A stretch of 64,000 nucleotides of DNA from Kaistia soli DSM 19436 (lineage in GTDB: Bacteria; Pseudomonadota; Alphaproteobacteria; Rhizobiales; Kaistiaceae). The first letter of the stretch is position 1. Every line of letters starts with the position of its first letter. The stretch is from the NCBI RefSeq assembly GCF_900129325.1, contig NZ_FQUP01000002.1, positions 760,668 through 824,667 of the forward strand, given 5' to 3'. Position numbers and translations under genes: made by a program. Shown piece after piece: positions 47,610 through 55,934 of this stretch. Under the pieces are notes generated by a model, which saw only the letters and a program-made list of their open reading frames with translations, searched no databases and was not told the DNA's origin.

Positions 47610-48614
47610 TTAGAGGGGATAACCCTGTTGACGAGCGAGATCGAGCAGCGAGACGGCCGGGCGCGGGCCGATATGGGTGATGACTTCGGCGGCGACCAAC
47701 GAGCCGAGCGCGGCCGCGTCGGTGAGCGCGAAGCCGCATGCGACGCCATAGAGGAAGCCGGAGGCGTAGAGATCGCCGGCGCCCGTCGTGTCGACCACGG
47801 TCTCGACCGGCGTTGCCGGCACCTGCCGGATTCCGTCCGGCGTCACCACGAACGAGCCGTCGGGGCCGACGGTGACCGCCGCCATGCGGCAATCGCCACG
47901 CAAGGCCTCGAGCGCCGCGCCGAAGCTGGATGTCTGGTAGAACGACTTCAGCTCGGCGTCGTTGGCGAACAGGATATCGATGGTGCCGTCGCGCAGGAGA
48001 CGCGTGAAGTCGCCGCGAAACCGATCGACGCAGAAGGCATCCGAAAGCGTCAGCGAGACCTGGCGCCCGGCCCCGTGGGCGATGTCGGCGGCCTTGAAGA
48101 ACGCTTCGCGGGCGCTTGGCGCGTCCCAGAGAAAGCCCTCGAAATAAGTGATCGCCGTGTCGGCGACGAGCGCTGCGTCGATGTCGTCGGGGCCCAGCAT
48201 GTGGCAGGCGCCGAGATAGGTATTCATCGTGCGCTCGCCATCCGGCGTGATGAAGATCATCGAGCGCGCAGTGGGCAGGCCGCCGGTCGGCAGCGGCGCG
48301 ACGTCGAAGCGGGCGCCGATCGCTCGCATGTCATGGCGGTAGACCGCGCCGAGCTGGTCGTCGGCGACCTTGCCGACATAGGAGCAGCGCCCGCCAAGCG
48401 AGGCGATGCCCGCAACCGTATTGCCGGCCGAGCCGCCCGAGGCCTCGATCGCCGGGCCCATGGCGGCGTAGAGTCGCTGCGATTCATCCATGTCGACGAG
48501 GCGCATCGATCCCTTGGACAGCTTCTGTTCGACCAGGAAATCGTCCTCCGCCCGTGCCAGAATGTCGACGATCGCGTTGCCCATACCGAGAACGTGATAG
48601 TGCGGGTCTGTCAT
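47610..48614 (-). CDS. PfkB-family kinase, probable adenosine kinase
   Basis: A 334-residue ribokinase-fold kinase. The N-terminal HVLGMGNAIVDILA, GGSAGNTVAGIASLGG, and DTTGAGDLYASGFLYG near residue 275 with the catalytic Asp match alphaproteobacterial adenosine/sugar kinases that phosphorylate adenosine to AMP. The start at 48614 has AGGATCC-type spacing with only a weak ribosome site. It lies outside the catabolic operons, between the tRNA and membrane-protein genes, in keeping with a general salvage role. Another nucleoside or sugar cannot be excluded. Confidence 0.85.
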   Translation of the reverse strand: MTDPHYHVLGMGNAIVDILARAEDDFLVEQKLSKGSMRLVDMDESQRLYAAMGPAIEASGGSAGNTVAGIASLGGRCSYVGKVADDQLGAVYRHDMRAIGARFDVAPLPTGGLPTARSMIFITPDGERTMNTYLGACHMLGPDDIDAALVADTAITYFEGFLWDAPSAREAFFKAADIAHGAGRQVSLTLSDAFCVDRFRGDFTRLLRDGTIDILFANDAELKSFYQTSSFGAALEALRGDCRMAAVTVGPDGSFVVTPDGIRQVPATPVETVVDTTGAGDLYASGFLYGVACGFALTDAAALGSLVAAEVITHIGPRPAVSLLDLARQQGYPL

Positions 48615-48807
48615 CGGGCAGGATCCTGGCTGGCGGCCGGTCGCGCCGGCTGGGAACTCGAGAGAATGCGCGACGGACTATACAATCGGCAAGTTTCGGT
48701 GCAACCGCGCCATTCCGCCGGCAATGCGGCAATTCGAACCCGTTGCGACGCCTCGCGGCGATGACCATTTCGTTGAGGCCGGCGGCTGGTGCCGGAGGAG
48801 GATTTCG

Positions 48808-49485
48808 ATGCTCGCCGCTGCCTGGCTCGCTCTCCGCGATCTGCCGACGCCGCCCTTCCGCGCCGCGCTATGGAAGATGCTGGGGCTGACGCTGCTGTTT
48901 CTCGTTCTCGCCTGGTTCGGGCTTCAGGCTTTGGTGGTTCACTTCGCGGTCTGGCCGAGCCAACCCTGGATCGAGACGTCGATCGCGATCGTCAGCGGCG
49001 TCGGCTTCGTCATTGGTCTCGGCTTTCTGATCGGCCCGGTTTCGGCATTGATGGCGGGGCTGTTCTCCGACGACGTTGCCGCCGTGGTCGAGGAAACGCA
49101 TTACCCACTCGATCCGCCGGGCACGCCCCTTTCGCTCGGCGCGAGCCTTCTGGGCACCCTTGGCTTTACGGCGACGACCATCCTCGTCAATCTCATCTGC
49201 CTCGTTCTCCTGCTGGTGCCGGGCGTCAATCTCGTCGCGTTCTTTCTCGGCAATGGTTATCTGCTCGGGCGCGAGTTCTTCGAGGCCGCAGCCGCGCGCC
49301 ATGGCGGTGTCGCGCGGGCGCGGTCGGTCCGGCGGGAACATGCCGGCTTGGTCTTGGTCGGCGGCTTCGTCATCGCGCTGTTCCTCGCCATACCAATCGT
49401 CAACCTCTTGACGCCGCTCTTTGCGATGGCCTTCATGACGCATCTTCATAAGCGCGTCGTCGGCAGCATTCCTGTTGAAGCCTGA
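48808..49485 (+). CDS. EI24 domain (CysZ-like) inner-membrane protein
   Basis: A 225-residue membrane protein with at least four hydrophobic segments and the EI24 features PPFRAALWKMLGLTLL, PGVNLVAFFLGNGYLLGREFFE and VRREHAGLVLVGGFVIALFLAIPIVNLLTPLFA. GGAGGAGGATTTCG precedes the ATG at 48808. Relatives include sulphate transporter CysZ, but no sulphur gene lies nearby, so the transported compound is unknown. The next gene follows by 11 bases. Confidence 0.8.
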   Translation: MLAAAWLALRDLPTPPFRAALWKMLGLTLLFLVLAWFGLQALVVHFAVWPSQPWIETSIAIVSGVGFVIGLGFLIGPVSALMAGLFSDDVAAVVEETHYPLDPPGTPLSLGASLLGTLGFTATTILVNLICLVLLLVPGVNLVAFFLGNGYLLGREFFEAAAARHGGVARARSVRREHAGLVLVGGFVIALFLAIPIVNLLTPLFAMAFMTHLHKRVVGSIPVEA

Positions 49486-49496
49486 GGGTCCTAGCC

Positions 49497-49943
49497 ATGC
49501 TGGTCGATCTCGTCCTCGCCATCCTGCATCACCTGCTGGTGTTCAGCCTGTTCGCGATTCTCGCGGTCGAGCTCGTCTGGCTGAAGCGCGATCTCAGCCT
49601 GCCTGGACTTCAGCGTGTTGGAAGGCTCGACATGATCTATGGCGCCGTCGCCGGCGCGGTGCTTGTCGTTGGCATCTTGCGGGTATTCTTCGGCCTCAAG
49701 GGCTATGAGTACTATGTCTCCAGCCATTCCTTCTGGGCCAAGATGGCGGCCTTCGCCGTTGTCGGCCTCCTGTCGATCCCGCCGACCTTGCAGATGATCC
49801 GCTGGCGGAAGCGGGCCGAGGCCGAGCCGGGATGGCTGCCTTCCGCGCCCGAGGTTGCCGGTGCGCGCCGCTACCTGCATATCGAAGCGGCGGTGTTCCT
49901 GCTGATCCTCGTCTTCGCGGCGGCGATGGCCCGCGGCTATTGA
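49497..49943 (+). CDS. DUF2214 family membrane protein
   Basis: A 148-residue protein with four predicted membrane helices: LVDLVLAILHHLLVFSLFA, YGAVAGAVLVVGILRVFFG, FWAKMAAFAVVGLLS and AAVFLLILVFAAAMARGY. Conserved His and Arg/Lys in the first and second helices (HHLLVF; LRVFFGLKG) recall DUF2214. It is translationally close to the EI24 gene and overlaps the convergent EamA gene by a few bases. Function is unknown. Confidence 0.8.
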   Translation: MLVDLVLAILHHLLVFSLFAILAVELVWLKRDLSLPGLQRVGRLDMIYGAVAGAVLVVGILRVFFGLKGYEYYVSSHSFWAKMAAFAVVGLLSIPPTLQMIRWRKRAEAEPGWLPSAPEVAGARRYLHIEAAVFLLILVFAAAMARGY

Positions 49944-50893
49944 GCCGGCGTTGCCTGCGGCCTGATCAGGTTCGCGAGCACGATCCCGACTACGATGAAG
50001 GCTCCGCCTGCAAGGTGGAAGGGGTGCAGGCGCTCGTGGAGGATCAGGTAGGCGAGGATCGCAACGAAGATCGTCTGCGAGTAAAGCAGCACGCTCGCCT
50101 TTGAAGCTCCGAGCGCTTCGATGCTCCAGTTGAAGAGATAATACATGAGCGCGCCGCCCGGAATGGCGCAGTAGGCCAGAGCGAGCACCCCGCTGGTCGT
50201 AAGCGCGGAGCGGGCGCCCGACAGTTCCTCGGCGAGATAGAGGGGCAGCGCAGTCACGGCGCCGGCCGAAAGCAGCAGCACCAGCAGCGGCATCCGCTCG
50301 ATCTGGAAGTTCGCGCGCTTGAGCAGCACGGTATAGAATCCAAAAGCGATGGCGCTCGCCACCATCCAGAGTTCCCCCTGATTGAACTCAAGATGCAGCA
50401 GCGTCGATGCCTCGCCGCGGGCCACGATAACAAGTACGCCGATAAAGGCGGAGAGGGCGCCGAGCCCCTGCAGCACCGTCATGCGTTCGCCCAGCATGAC
50501 CCGGGCGATCACCATGGTGGCCAATGGCATCAGCGCCATGATGATGCCGGCCGTAATCGCGTCGGCATGACGGAGGCCGACATACATAAAGCCCTGGCAG
50601 ATCGCGAGACCAAGCCCGCCGATGAACAGCAACTCCAGGCCGCGTGTCTTGACGAGGGCCCACATCGGGTCGAATTGGTGGCGCACAAAGGGATAAAGGA
50701 TCAGAGCTGCCAGGAGCACGCGCCAGAAGGCGAGCGTCCAGGGCGGCATTTCCGGCGAGATCCATTTGGCCGCGATGTAGACGCCGGCCGAAAGAAGCCA
50801 GCACAGCACGCCGACGCCGTAAGCGATGCTGGACGGAGCCTCAATGTTGCTCTTGTCCGAAGTGCTGCCGATAGCTGCCAGATGAATCGCCAT
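49937..50893 (-). CDS. EamA-family (DMT) transporter
   Basis: A 318-residue protein with ten predicted membrane helices in two EamA repeats (ISPEMPPWTLAFWRVLLAALIL with WRV, ITAGIIMALMPLATMVIARVMLGERM; then WSIEALGASKASVLLYSQTIFVAILAYLILHERL). The ATG at 50893 follows GGGGAGCGAGG and avoids an unsupported N-terminal extension. Members export amino acids, purines or other metabolites; the substrate cannot be read from the sequence. Confidence 0.9.
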   Translation of the reverse strand: MAIHLAAIGSTSDKSNIEAPSSIAYGVGVLCWLLSAGVYIAAKWISPEMPPWTLAFWRVLLAALILYPFVRHQFDPMWALVKTRGLELLFIGGLGLAICQGFMYVGLRHADAITAGIIMALMPLATMVIARVMLGERMTVLQGLGALSAFIGVLVIVARGEASTLLHLEFNQGELWMVASAIAFGFYTVLLKRANFQIERMPLLVLLLSAGAVTALPLYLAEELSGARSALTTSGVLALAYCAIPGGALMYYLFNWSIEALGASKASVLLYSQTIFVAILAYLILHERLHPFHLAGGAFIVVGIVLANLIRPQATPAQ

Positions 50894-51014
50894 GCCTCGC
50901 TCCCCAAAGCGCTGGTCGACGGCGAACGCTAGCACGGACCGTCGCGCGTCGTCCTGAGTCTTGACTCCCGCGTGAGAGATCTTGGAACATAAAGAGAACA
51001 GGTAGGAGATTCGG

Positions 51015-51329
51015 ATGATCTCTATCTTGGAGAAGCAGTTCGAACGGGCTTCAGCGGCCTATGCCGCCGCCAATGGCGTCGAGCGCGACCCCGACTGGTT
51101 CGTGCTGAAGCTGGTCGAGGAAATGGGCGAACTGACCCAGGTCTGGAACAAGCTCCAGGGGCGCGGTCGGCGCCATGGCCGCTCGGAGGAAGAGTTGAAG
51201 CAAGCGCTCGCCGATGAGACGGCAGACCTCTTCGGCCATGTCCTGCTGTTCGCCGGGCAGAACGGCGTCGACCTCGACGCGGCGATCCTCCGCAAATGGC
51301 GCTTTCATCCGGATGAAAACGACGCGTAG
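51015..51329 (+). CDS. MazG-like nucleotide pyrophosphohydrolase
   Basis: A 104-residue all-alpha protein of the MazG/HisE-like NTP pyrophosphatase superfamily: LVEEMGELTQVWNK carries the first acidic motif (EExxE) and ADETADLFGHVLLFA the second (ExxD). Together they bind the magnesium used to hydrolyse a nucleoside triphosphate to monophosphate and pyrophosphate. GGTAGGAGATTCGG precedes the ATG. It converges with endonuclease III; a role in cleaning the nucleotide pool is likely but its substrate is unknown. Confidence 0.82.
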   Translation: MISILEKQFERASAAYAAANGVERDPDWFVLKLVEEMGELTQVWNKLQGRGRRHGRSEEELKQALADETADLFGHVLLFAGQNGVDLDAAILRKWRFHPDENDA

Positions 51330-51336
51330 CTGCGCT

Positions 51337-52044
51337 TCAGCCGATCGTCTTGTCCGGATAGCGGCAGAGATCGGCAACGATGCAGACGGGGCAGTCCGGC
51401 TTCCGCGCCTTGCAGACATAGCGCCCGTGCAGGATCAGCCAGTGATGGGCGTGCAGCCGGTATTTCGTCGGCACGACTCGCTCGAGTTCCGTTTCAACGG
51501 CGACGACGTCCTTGCCTGGCGCGAGGCCCGTGCGGTTGCCGACCCGGAAGATATGCGTGTCGACGGCAATGGTCGGCTCGCCGAAGGCGATGTTCAGGAC
51601 GACATTCCCGGTCTTGCGCCCGACGCCGGGCAGGGCTTCGAGCGCCGTGCGGTCTGCGGGCACGGTGCCGCCATGCCGGGCAATGAGCAGTTCCGACAAG
51701 CCAATGACGTTCTTTGCCTTCATGCGGAACAGACCGATCGTCTTGATCATGTCGCGAACCCGATCCTCGCCGAGCGCCACCATCTTTTCGGGCGTGTCGG
51801 CTGCGGCGAAAAGGGCGCGCGTCGCCTTGTTGACGCCGGCATCGGTTGCCTGCGCCGAGAGCACGACGGCGACCAGCAAAGTGAACGGATTGACGTAGAG
51901 CAGTTCGCCCTTCGGCTCGGGCTCGCGGGCGGCGAAGCGGGCGAAGAAGGTTTCGACCTCGGCGCGGGTGAACGGCCGCATGCGGCGCGGGCGGGCGACC
52001 GGTCGGGGGCGGGATGGTGGTGCGGGAGGCTGGGATTCCGGCAT
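51337..52044 (-). CDS. nth: Endonuclease III, DNA glycosylase/AP lyase
   Basis: A 235-residue HhH-GPD glycosylase. The helix-hairpin-helix LPGVGRKT (138-145) holds catalytic Lys144, the catalytic Asp162 is in VDTHI, and four cysteines (211, 218, 221, 227; C-X6-C-X2-C-X5-C) form the 4Fe-4S site. It removes oxidised pyrimidines and nicks the abasic site. MPESQPP at 52044 is preferred; a start at 52068 would overlap the divergent DUF2244 gene. The Pro/Arg-rich N-terminal 20 residues are an alphaproteobacterial-type extension. Confidence 0.95.
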   Translation of the reverse strand: MPESQPPAPPSRPRPVARPRRMRPFTRAEVETFFARFAAREPEPKGELLYVNPFTLLVAVVLSAQATDAGVNKATRALFAAADTPEKMVALGEDRVRDMIKTIGLFRMKAKNVIGLSELLIARHGGTVPADRTALEALPGVGRKTGNVVLNIAFGEPTIAVDTHIFRVGNRTGLAPGKDVVAVETELERVVPTKYRLHAHHWLILHGRYVCKARKPDCPVCIVADLCRYPDKTIG

Positions 52045-52066
52045 GAGTGATCTATACTGATCCGCC

Positions 52067-52558
52067 ATGAGCGACCGCAACTCCGATGCACCGGTGGAAA
52101 TCGTGTTCAAGGCCGAGCTGAAGCCCTATCGCTCGCTCTCGCCGCGCGGCTTTGCCATGCTGCTGATGTTCGTTGCCGGAACCTGCTTCGCGAGCGGGCT
52201 GCTGTTCTGGTCGCTCGGCGCCTGGCCGATCGCGGGATTCTTCGGCCTCGATATTCTGGCGATCCAGTTTGCCTTCCGCTTGAATTACCGCGCGGCGCGG
52301 GCACGCGAATTCGTCGAGATGACGCGCGACCGGATCGAAATCCGCCGCGTCGCGGCCAGCGGCAAAACGGAAGTCTTCGATTTCAATCCCTATTGGGCGC
52401 GGTTCGAGGTCGAGCGCGTGCCGGATTGGGGTATCACGCGCATGATGCTCGCCTCGCACGGCCGCCGCCTCGCCATTGGCAATTTCCTGAACCCCGATGA
52501 TCGCGAGGGGTTTGCCACAGCGTTTCAGGACGCGCTGGCGCGGGTGCGCAGCAACTGA
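52067..52558 (+). CDS. DUF2244 family membrane protein
   Basis: A 163-residue protein: a short N-terminal domain, two adjacent membrane helices (GFAMLLMFVAGTCFASGLLFWSLG, ...AGFFGLDILAIQFAF), and a cytoplasmic domain FVEMTRDRIEIRRV...VFDFNPYWARF typical of DUF2244. Its start lies 22 bases from the divergent nth gene start, so the two share one short control region. Function is unknown, but the association with nth is common in alphaproteobacteria. Confidence 0.85.
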   Translation: MSDRNSDAPVEIVFKAELKPYRSLSPRGFAMLLMFVAGTCFASGLLFWSLGAWPIAGFFGLDILAIQFAFRLNYRAARAREFVEMTRDRIEIRRVAASGKTEVFDFNPYWARFEVERVPDWGITRMMLASHGRRLAIGNFLNPDDREGFATAFQDALARVRSN

Positions 52559-52691
52559 GCGAGTTCGGATCTTCGGGGCATGACAGCCGGCGAAGATGGC
52601 GTGCGAGATGAGGCGGCAAGAATCGGGTGTCGCTGGTGCCGCGCCGATCCTAAGTTGGCAACATAGCCCAGGCATTTCGGAACCCGACGCC

Positions 52692-53594
52692 ATGTTCAAC
52701 ATCGCATCCGCCCTCGCCAAGGCCGATCCCGTCCCGCCAGCGCCGCATCAGGATTATGAGATCATTCGCCGCGCGACCGAGTTTCTGACCGAGCATTGGC
52801 GCGAACAGCCTTCGCTGGAACGCCTCGCCGCGCATGTAGGGATGAATCCGCTGTCGCTGCAGAAGCTGTTCACGCGCTGGTGCGGTCTGTCCCCGAAGGC
52901 CTTCATCCAGGCGCACACGCTCGATCACGCCCGCATGCTGCTCGACAGTGACGCCTCGGTTCTCGACACGAGTTACGAAGTTGGTCTGTCGGGGCCAGGT
53001 CGGCTGCATGATCTCTTCGTGACGCATGAGGCGATGAGCCCGGGCGCCTACAAGGCGCGCGGCGAGGGCGTCGCCATGAAGTGGGGCTTCCATGGTTCGC
53101 CCTTCGGCTATGCGTTGCTGATGATCACCGATCGCGGCCTCGCCGGCCTCGCCTTCGCCGATCCGGGCGAGGAAAAGGCCGCGCTCGCCGATATGCAGCG
53201 TCGCTTCCCCTGCGCCACCTATGAAGAGGACTGGGAGGCGACGGCGCCCTATGCCGCCCGCGTGTTCGAGCCCTCGCGCTGGAAACCGGATACGCCGCTT
53301 CGCCTTGTCTTCATTGGCTCGGATTTCGAAGTGCGGGTGTGGGAAACGCTGCTGGCCGTGCCGCTTGGCCATGCCGCGACCTATTCGCAGATCGCCGAGA
53401 AGGTGAAGAACAACCCCAAGGCAGCGCGTGCCGTCGGGGCGGCGGTCGGGCGAAACCCGATCTCATTCGTCGTGCCATGCCACCGCATTCTCGGCAAATC
53501 CGGCGCGCTGACCGGCTATCACTGGGGCCTGACGCGCAAGCGCGCTATCCTCGGCTGGGAGGCCGGCGTCGTTCAACAGCCGGCCGAGGGTTGA
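52692..53594 (+). CDS. AraC-type DNA-binding/O6-methylguanine-DNA methyltransferase fusion (Ada-like, without the phosphotriester domain)
   Basis: A 300-residue bifunctional protein. Residues 22-122 carry an AraC helix-turn-helix pair (SLERLAAHVGMNPLSLQKLFTRWCG...PKAFIQAHTLDHARMLL); residues 130-300 form the methyltransferase, with the alkyl-acceptor Cys263 in PCHR, preceded by the winged GHAATYSQIAEKVKN. The N-terminal four-Cys zinc domain of E. coli Ada, which repairs phosphotriesters, is missing. It therefore probably combines a transcriptional sensor with base repair. ATG at 52692 is preferred; a longer frame to 52596 has no conserved start. Confidence 0.9.
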   Translation: MFNIASALAKADPVPPAPHQDYEIIRRATEFLTEHWREQPSLERLAAHVGMNPLSLQKLFTRWCGLSPKAFIQAHTLDHARMLLDSDASVLDTSYEVGLSGPGRLHDLFVTHEAMSPGAYKARGEGVAMKWGFHGSPFGYALLMITDRGLAGLAFADPGEEKAALADMQRRFPCATYEEDWEATAPYAARVFEPSRWKPDTPLRLVFIGSDFEVRVWETLLAVPLGHAATYSQIAEKVKNNPKAARAVGAAVGRNPISFVVPCHRILGKSGALTGYHWGLTRKRAILGWEAGVVQQPAEG

Positions 53595-53617
53595 TGCGGC
53601 AGCGTCAGCCGGCATAG

Positions 53618-53640
53618 TCTCCGGGCGCTTCGCCCGGAGA
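53618..53640 (+). promoter_or_regulatory. Hairpin overlapping the ribosome-binding site of the epimerase gene
   Basis: TCTCCGGGCG and CGCCCGGAGA form a perfect 10-bp stem with loop CTT. The GGAG (53636-53639) in the right arm is the only ribosome site for the gene starting at 53645, five bases later. The same hairpin may also end the Ada-like message. Confidence 0.55.
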
Positions 53641-53644
53641 GCTC

Positions 53645-54526
53645 ATGCAGGACGATCATCTACTCATTTTCGGCATCGGCTATTCGGCGCACGCCTTCGC
53701 GCGTCGTGCCGCTCATCGCTTTGGTTCGATCACCGGCACAGTCCGCTCGCCGGAAAAAGCAGCGAGGCTCCGCGCCGAGGGCATTGATGCGCTGGTCTTC
53801 GACGGGGTCGAGGCAGCGGACGAGGTTCGCGCCGCGCTCGGGCGCGCCACCCATCTCGTCCAGTCGATCGCTCCCGATGCCGCGGGCGATCCGGCGCTGA
53901 GAGCCTTCGGACCTGATCTGCGGCTTTCCCGGGCGCTTCGCTGGATCGGCTATCTCTCGACGGTCGGCGTCTATGGCGATCATGGCGGCGACTGGGTCGA
54001 TGAGGCCACGCCGCCGCGCGCCGTCTCCGAGCGGTCGCGAAACCGCGTCGCCGCCGAGGCCGCGTGGCAGCAGCTTGGTGCAGAGATCGACGTGCCGGTC
54101 GCGCTTCTGCGCCTTGCCGGCATCTATGGCCCCGGCCGCAACACCTTCGTCAATCTCGCCGAGGGGTCGGCGCGGCGCCTCGTGAAGCCCGGACAGGTGT
54201 TCAACCGCATCCATGTCGATGACATCGCCGCGGTGATCGAGGCGGCGGCCGAGCAGCGCGCGAGCGGCGTCTTCAACGTGACCGACGACGAGCCGGCGCC
54301 GCCGCAGGATGTTGTCGCCTATGCAGCCGATCTCGCCGGCTATCCGCCGCTGCCCGACATTCCCTTTGAAAGCGCATCGCTGTCGCCGATGGCACGCTCC
54401 TTCTATGGCGAGAACAAGCGTGTCTCGAATGCGCGGCTTTCGCGTGATCTCAACGTCAGGCTGGCTTACCCGACCTATCGTGACGCGCTGGCCGCGCTCT
54501 GGACGACAGGGACGTGGCGCGGCTGA
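53645..54526 (+). CDS. NAD-dependent epimerase/dehydratase-like protein (YeeZ type)
   Basis: A 293-residue extended-SDR-fold protein. The dinucleotide fold begins at the start (LLIFGIGYSAHAFARRA, with a GxGYxA variant), and YLSTVGVYGDHGGDWVDE and LRLAGIYGPGRN follow, where SDRs have the active site and substrate loop. The catalytic Tyr is replaced by the YGD segment arrangement common to YeeZ relatives. The substrate is unknown. Its ribosome site lies in a stable hairpin. Confidence 0.8.
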   Translation: MQDDHLLIFGIGYSAHAFARRAAHRFGSITGTVRSPEKAARLRAEGIDALVFDGVEAADEVRAALGRATHLVQSIAPDAAGDPALRAFGPDLRLSRALRWIGYLSTVGVYGDHGGDWVDEATPPRAVSERSRNRVAAEAAWQQLGAEIDVPVALLRLAGIYGPGRNTFVNLAEGSARRLVKPGQVFNRIHVDDIAAVIEAAAEQRASGVFNVTDDEPAPPQDVVAYAADLAGYPPLPDIPFESASLSPMARSFYGENKRVSNARLSRDLNVRLAYPTYRDALAALWTTGTWRG

Positions 54527-54529
54527 GGC

Positions 54530-55279
54530 TCAGACTTTGGAGCCGCCATAGCGCTCGGTACGCACGCTTTCAAACGGAACGCCGGCCGCCAGCACGAGGT
54601 TGGCCGCCGCTTCCACGAAAGGCGTCGAGCCGCAGACATAGGTGAGGGCAGGAAGGCCACCCGCCAGTGCATCGGCCATCAGGCCCATGTCGATGCGGCC
54701 GAAGCGGAGGCCGGGCCTTGCTTGTTCGCGCGTCAGCGTCACGATCACCTTGAGGTTCGGATCCTCGGCGGCGCGGCGAAGGAGTTCCGTCCGCCAGATG
54801 AGATCGTCGTAACGTCGTGCCGAAACGACGAGCACGGCCGGAACCTCCGGCGCGACAACGGCGCGGTGGCGGAGGATCGACATCAGCGGCACGAGGCCGG
54901 ACCCGCCGGCGATGAGCAGGATCGGCCCGCCAAGCGGCCGGTCCCAGATGAAATGGCCGCCGATCGGTCCACGAAGTTCGATCCGGTCCCCGACCTCGAC
55001 CACATCGTGGAAGAAGGGCGAGACTTCACCGTCCGGCAGTGCCTCGATCGCAAGCTCAATGGTGCCGCTCGCGTCCGGCGCTGAGCCGATCGAATAGGAG
55101 CGTTGCGCCTGATAGCCGTCGGGCGCCGTCAGGCGGATATCGACGTGCTGGCCGGCCGTGAAGCCGGTCCAACTATCTGGCCGCAGGCGGAAGCTCTTGA
55201 CGGTGGGCGTCTCGGCATGGATCGCCTCGATCACGGCCTCCTGCCAGAGAAGCCGCTTCGGCTGTGCGGAACCGTCCAT
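54530..55279 (-). CDS. FAD/NAD-binding ferredoxin reductase-type oxidoreductase
   Basis: A 249-residue two-domain flavoprotein: FAD-binding RSYSIGSAP (about residues 59-67), pyridine-nucleotide-binding GGSGLVPLMSIL and CGSTPFVEAA, ending RTERYGG with the C-terminal Glu/Tyr pattern. There is no plant-type 2Fe-2S domain. The gene lies eight bases after the molybdenum oxidoreductase gene on the same strand, so the protein likely passes electrons between NAD(P)H and the Mo enzyme. The ATG at 55279 is preferred to a longer frame. Confidence 0.9.
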   Translation of the reverse strand: MDGSAQPKRLLWQEAVIEAIHAETPTVKSFRLRPDSWTGFTAGQHVDIRLTAPDGYQAQRSYSIGSAPDASGTIELAIEALPDGEVSPFFHDVVEVGDRIELRGPIGGHFIWDRPLGGPILLIAGGSGLVPLMSILRHRAVVAPEVPAVLVVSARRYDDLIWRTELLRRAAEDPNLKVIVTLTREQARPGLRFGRIDMGLMADALAGGLPALTYVCGSTPFVEAAANLVLAAGVPFESVRTERYGGSKV

Positions 55280-55287
55280 CGCTGCGC

Positions 55288-55893
55288 TCAATCGCCGGTG
55301 AACCGCTGCTCGCGCCACGGGTCGCCATACATGTGATAGCCGCGCAGCTCCCAGAAGCCGCCTTCGTCGCGCTGTGTGAACTGTAGCCCGTTCACCCATT
55401 TGGCCGATTTCCAGAAATAGAGATGCGGCACGAGAAGCCGCGCCGGTCCGCCATGATCCGGCGTGATCGGCTTGCCCTCATAGGCCGTTGCCACCATCGC
55501 CTTGCCGCCGATCAGATCGGCTGTCGGGACATTGGTCGTGTAGCCGTCGAACGAATGGGCGAGTGTGAACGCCGTCGGCGGATCGATCCCGGCTTCGGCC
55601 AGGATGTCGTCGATCATCACACCCGACCAAGCGGTGTTGAACTTCGACCATTTCGTCACGCAATGGATATCGCGCGTCAGCTTGACATGCGGCAGTTTGG
55701 CGAACTCGTCCCAGGTCCAGCGCGCGACCGGCCTGACGCCGTCCTTCAGCGTGAAGCTCCATTTGTCCAGGTCGACACGCGGCGTCGGCCCGGCCGATAG
55801 CACCGGAAAGTCCTCGGTGAGATATTGTCCCGGCGGCAGGCGGCCGCTTTCGCCTTCGCTTGGTCGCTTGCCGAAGAAGCCTCTGGTCGCCAT
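55288..55893 (-). CDS. Molybdopterin-dependent oxidoreductase, sulfite-oxidase-like (YedY-related) catalytic protein
   Basis: A 201-residue protein with the sulfite oxidase Mo-cofactor fold: RDIHCVTKWSKFNTAWSGV holds Cys78, the expected Mo ligand, followed by ARLLVPHLYFWKSAKWV and ELRGYHMYGDPWREQRF. No Tat or Sec signal precedes the domain (start MATRGFFGKRPSE), unlike YedY/MsrP, so it appears cytosolic. AGGAG precedes the ATG at 55893. The adjacent FAD reductase is the likely electron partner. Substrate is unknown; it may reduce or oxidise a small oxidised compound. Confidence 0.88.
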   Translation of the reverse strand: MATRGFFGKRPSEGESGRLPPGQYLTEDFPVLSAGPTPRVDLDKWSFTLKDGVRPVARWTWDEFAKLPHVKLTRDIHCVTKWSKFNTAWSGVMIDDILAEAGIDPPTAFTLAHSFDGYTTNVPTADLIGGKAMVATAYEGKPITPDHGGPARLLVPHLYFWKSAKWVNGLQFTQRDEGGFWELRGYHMYGDPWREQRFTGD

Positions 55894-55934
55894 GCGGGTG
55901 CTCCTGCTGTCCTTGGGGTGAACCGTGTCTCGGC

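Noticed and set aside
53645-54526. Possible sugar-nucleotide epimerase
   Set aside because: The fold is right, but the catalytic YxxxK of sugar-nucleotide epimerases is not clear, so only a YeeZ-type call is supported.
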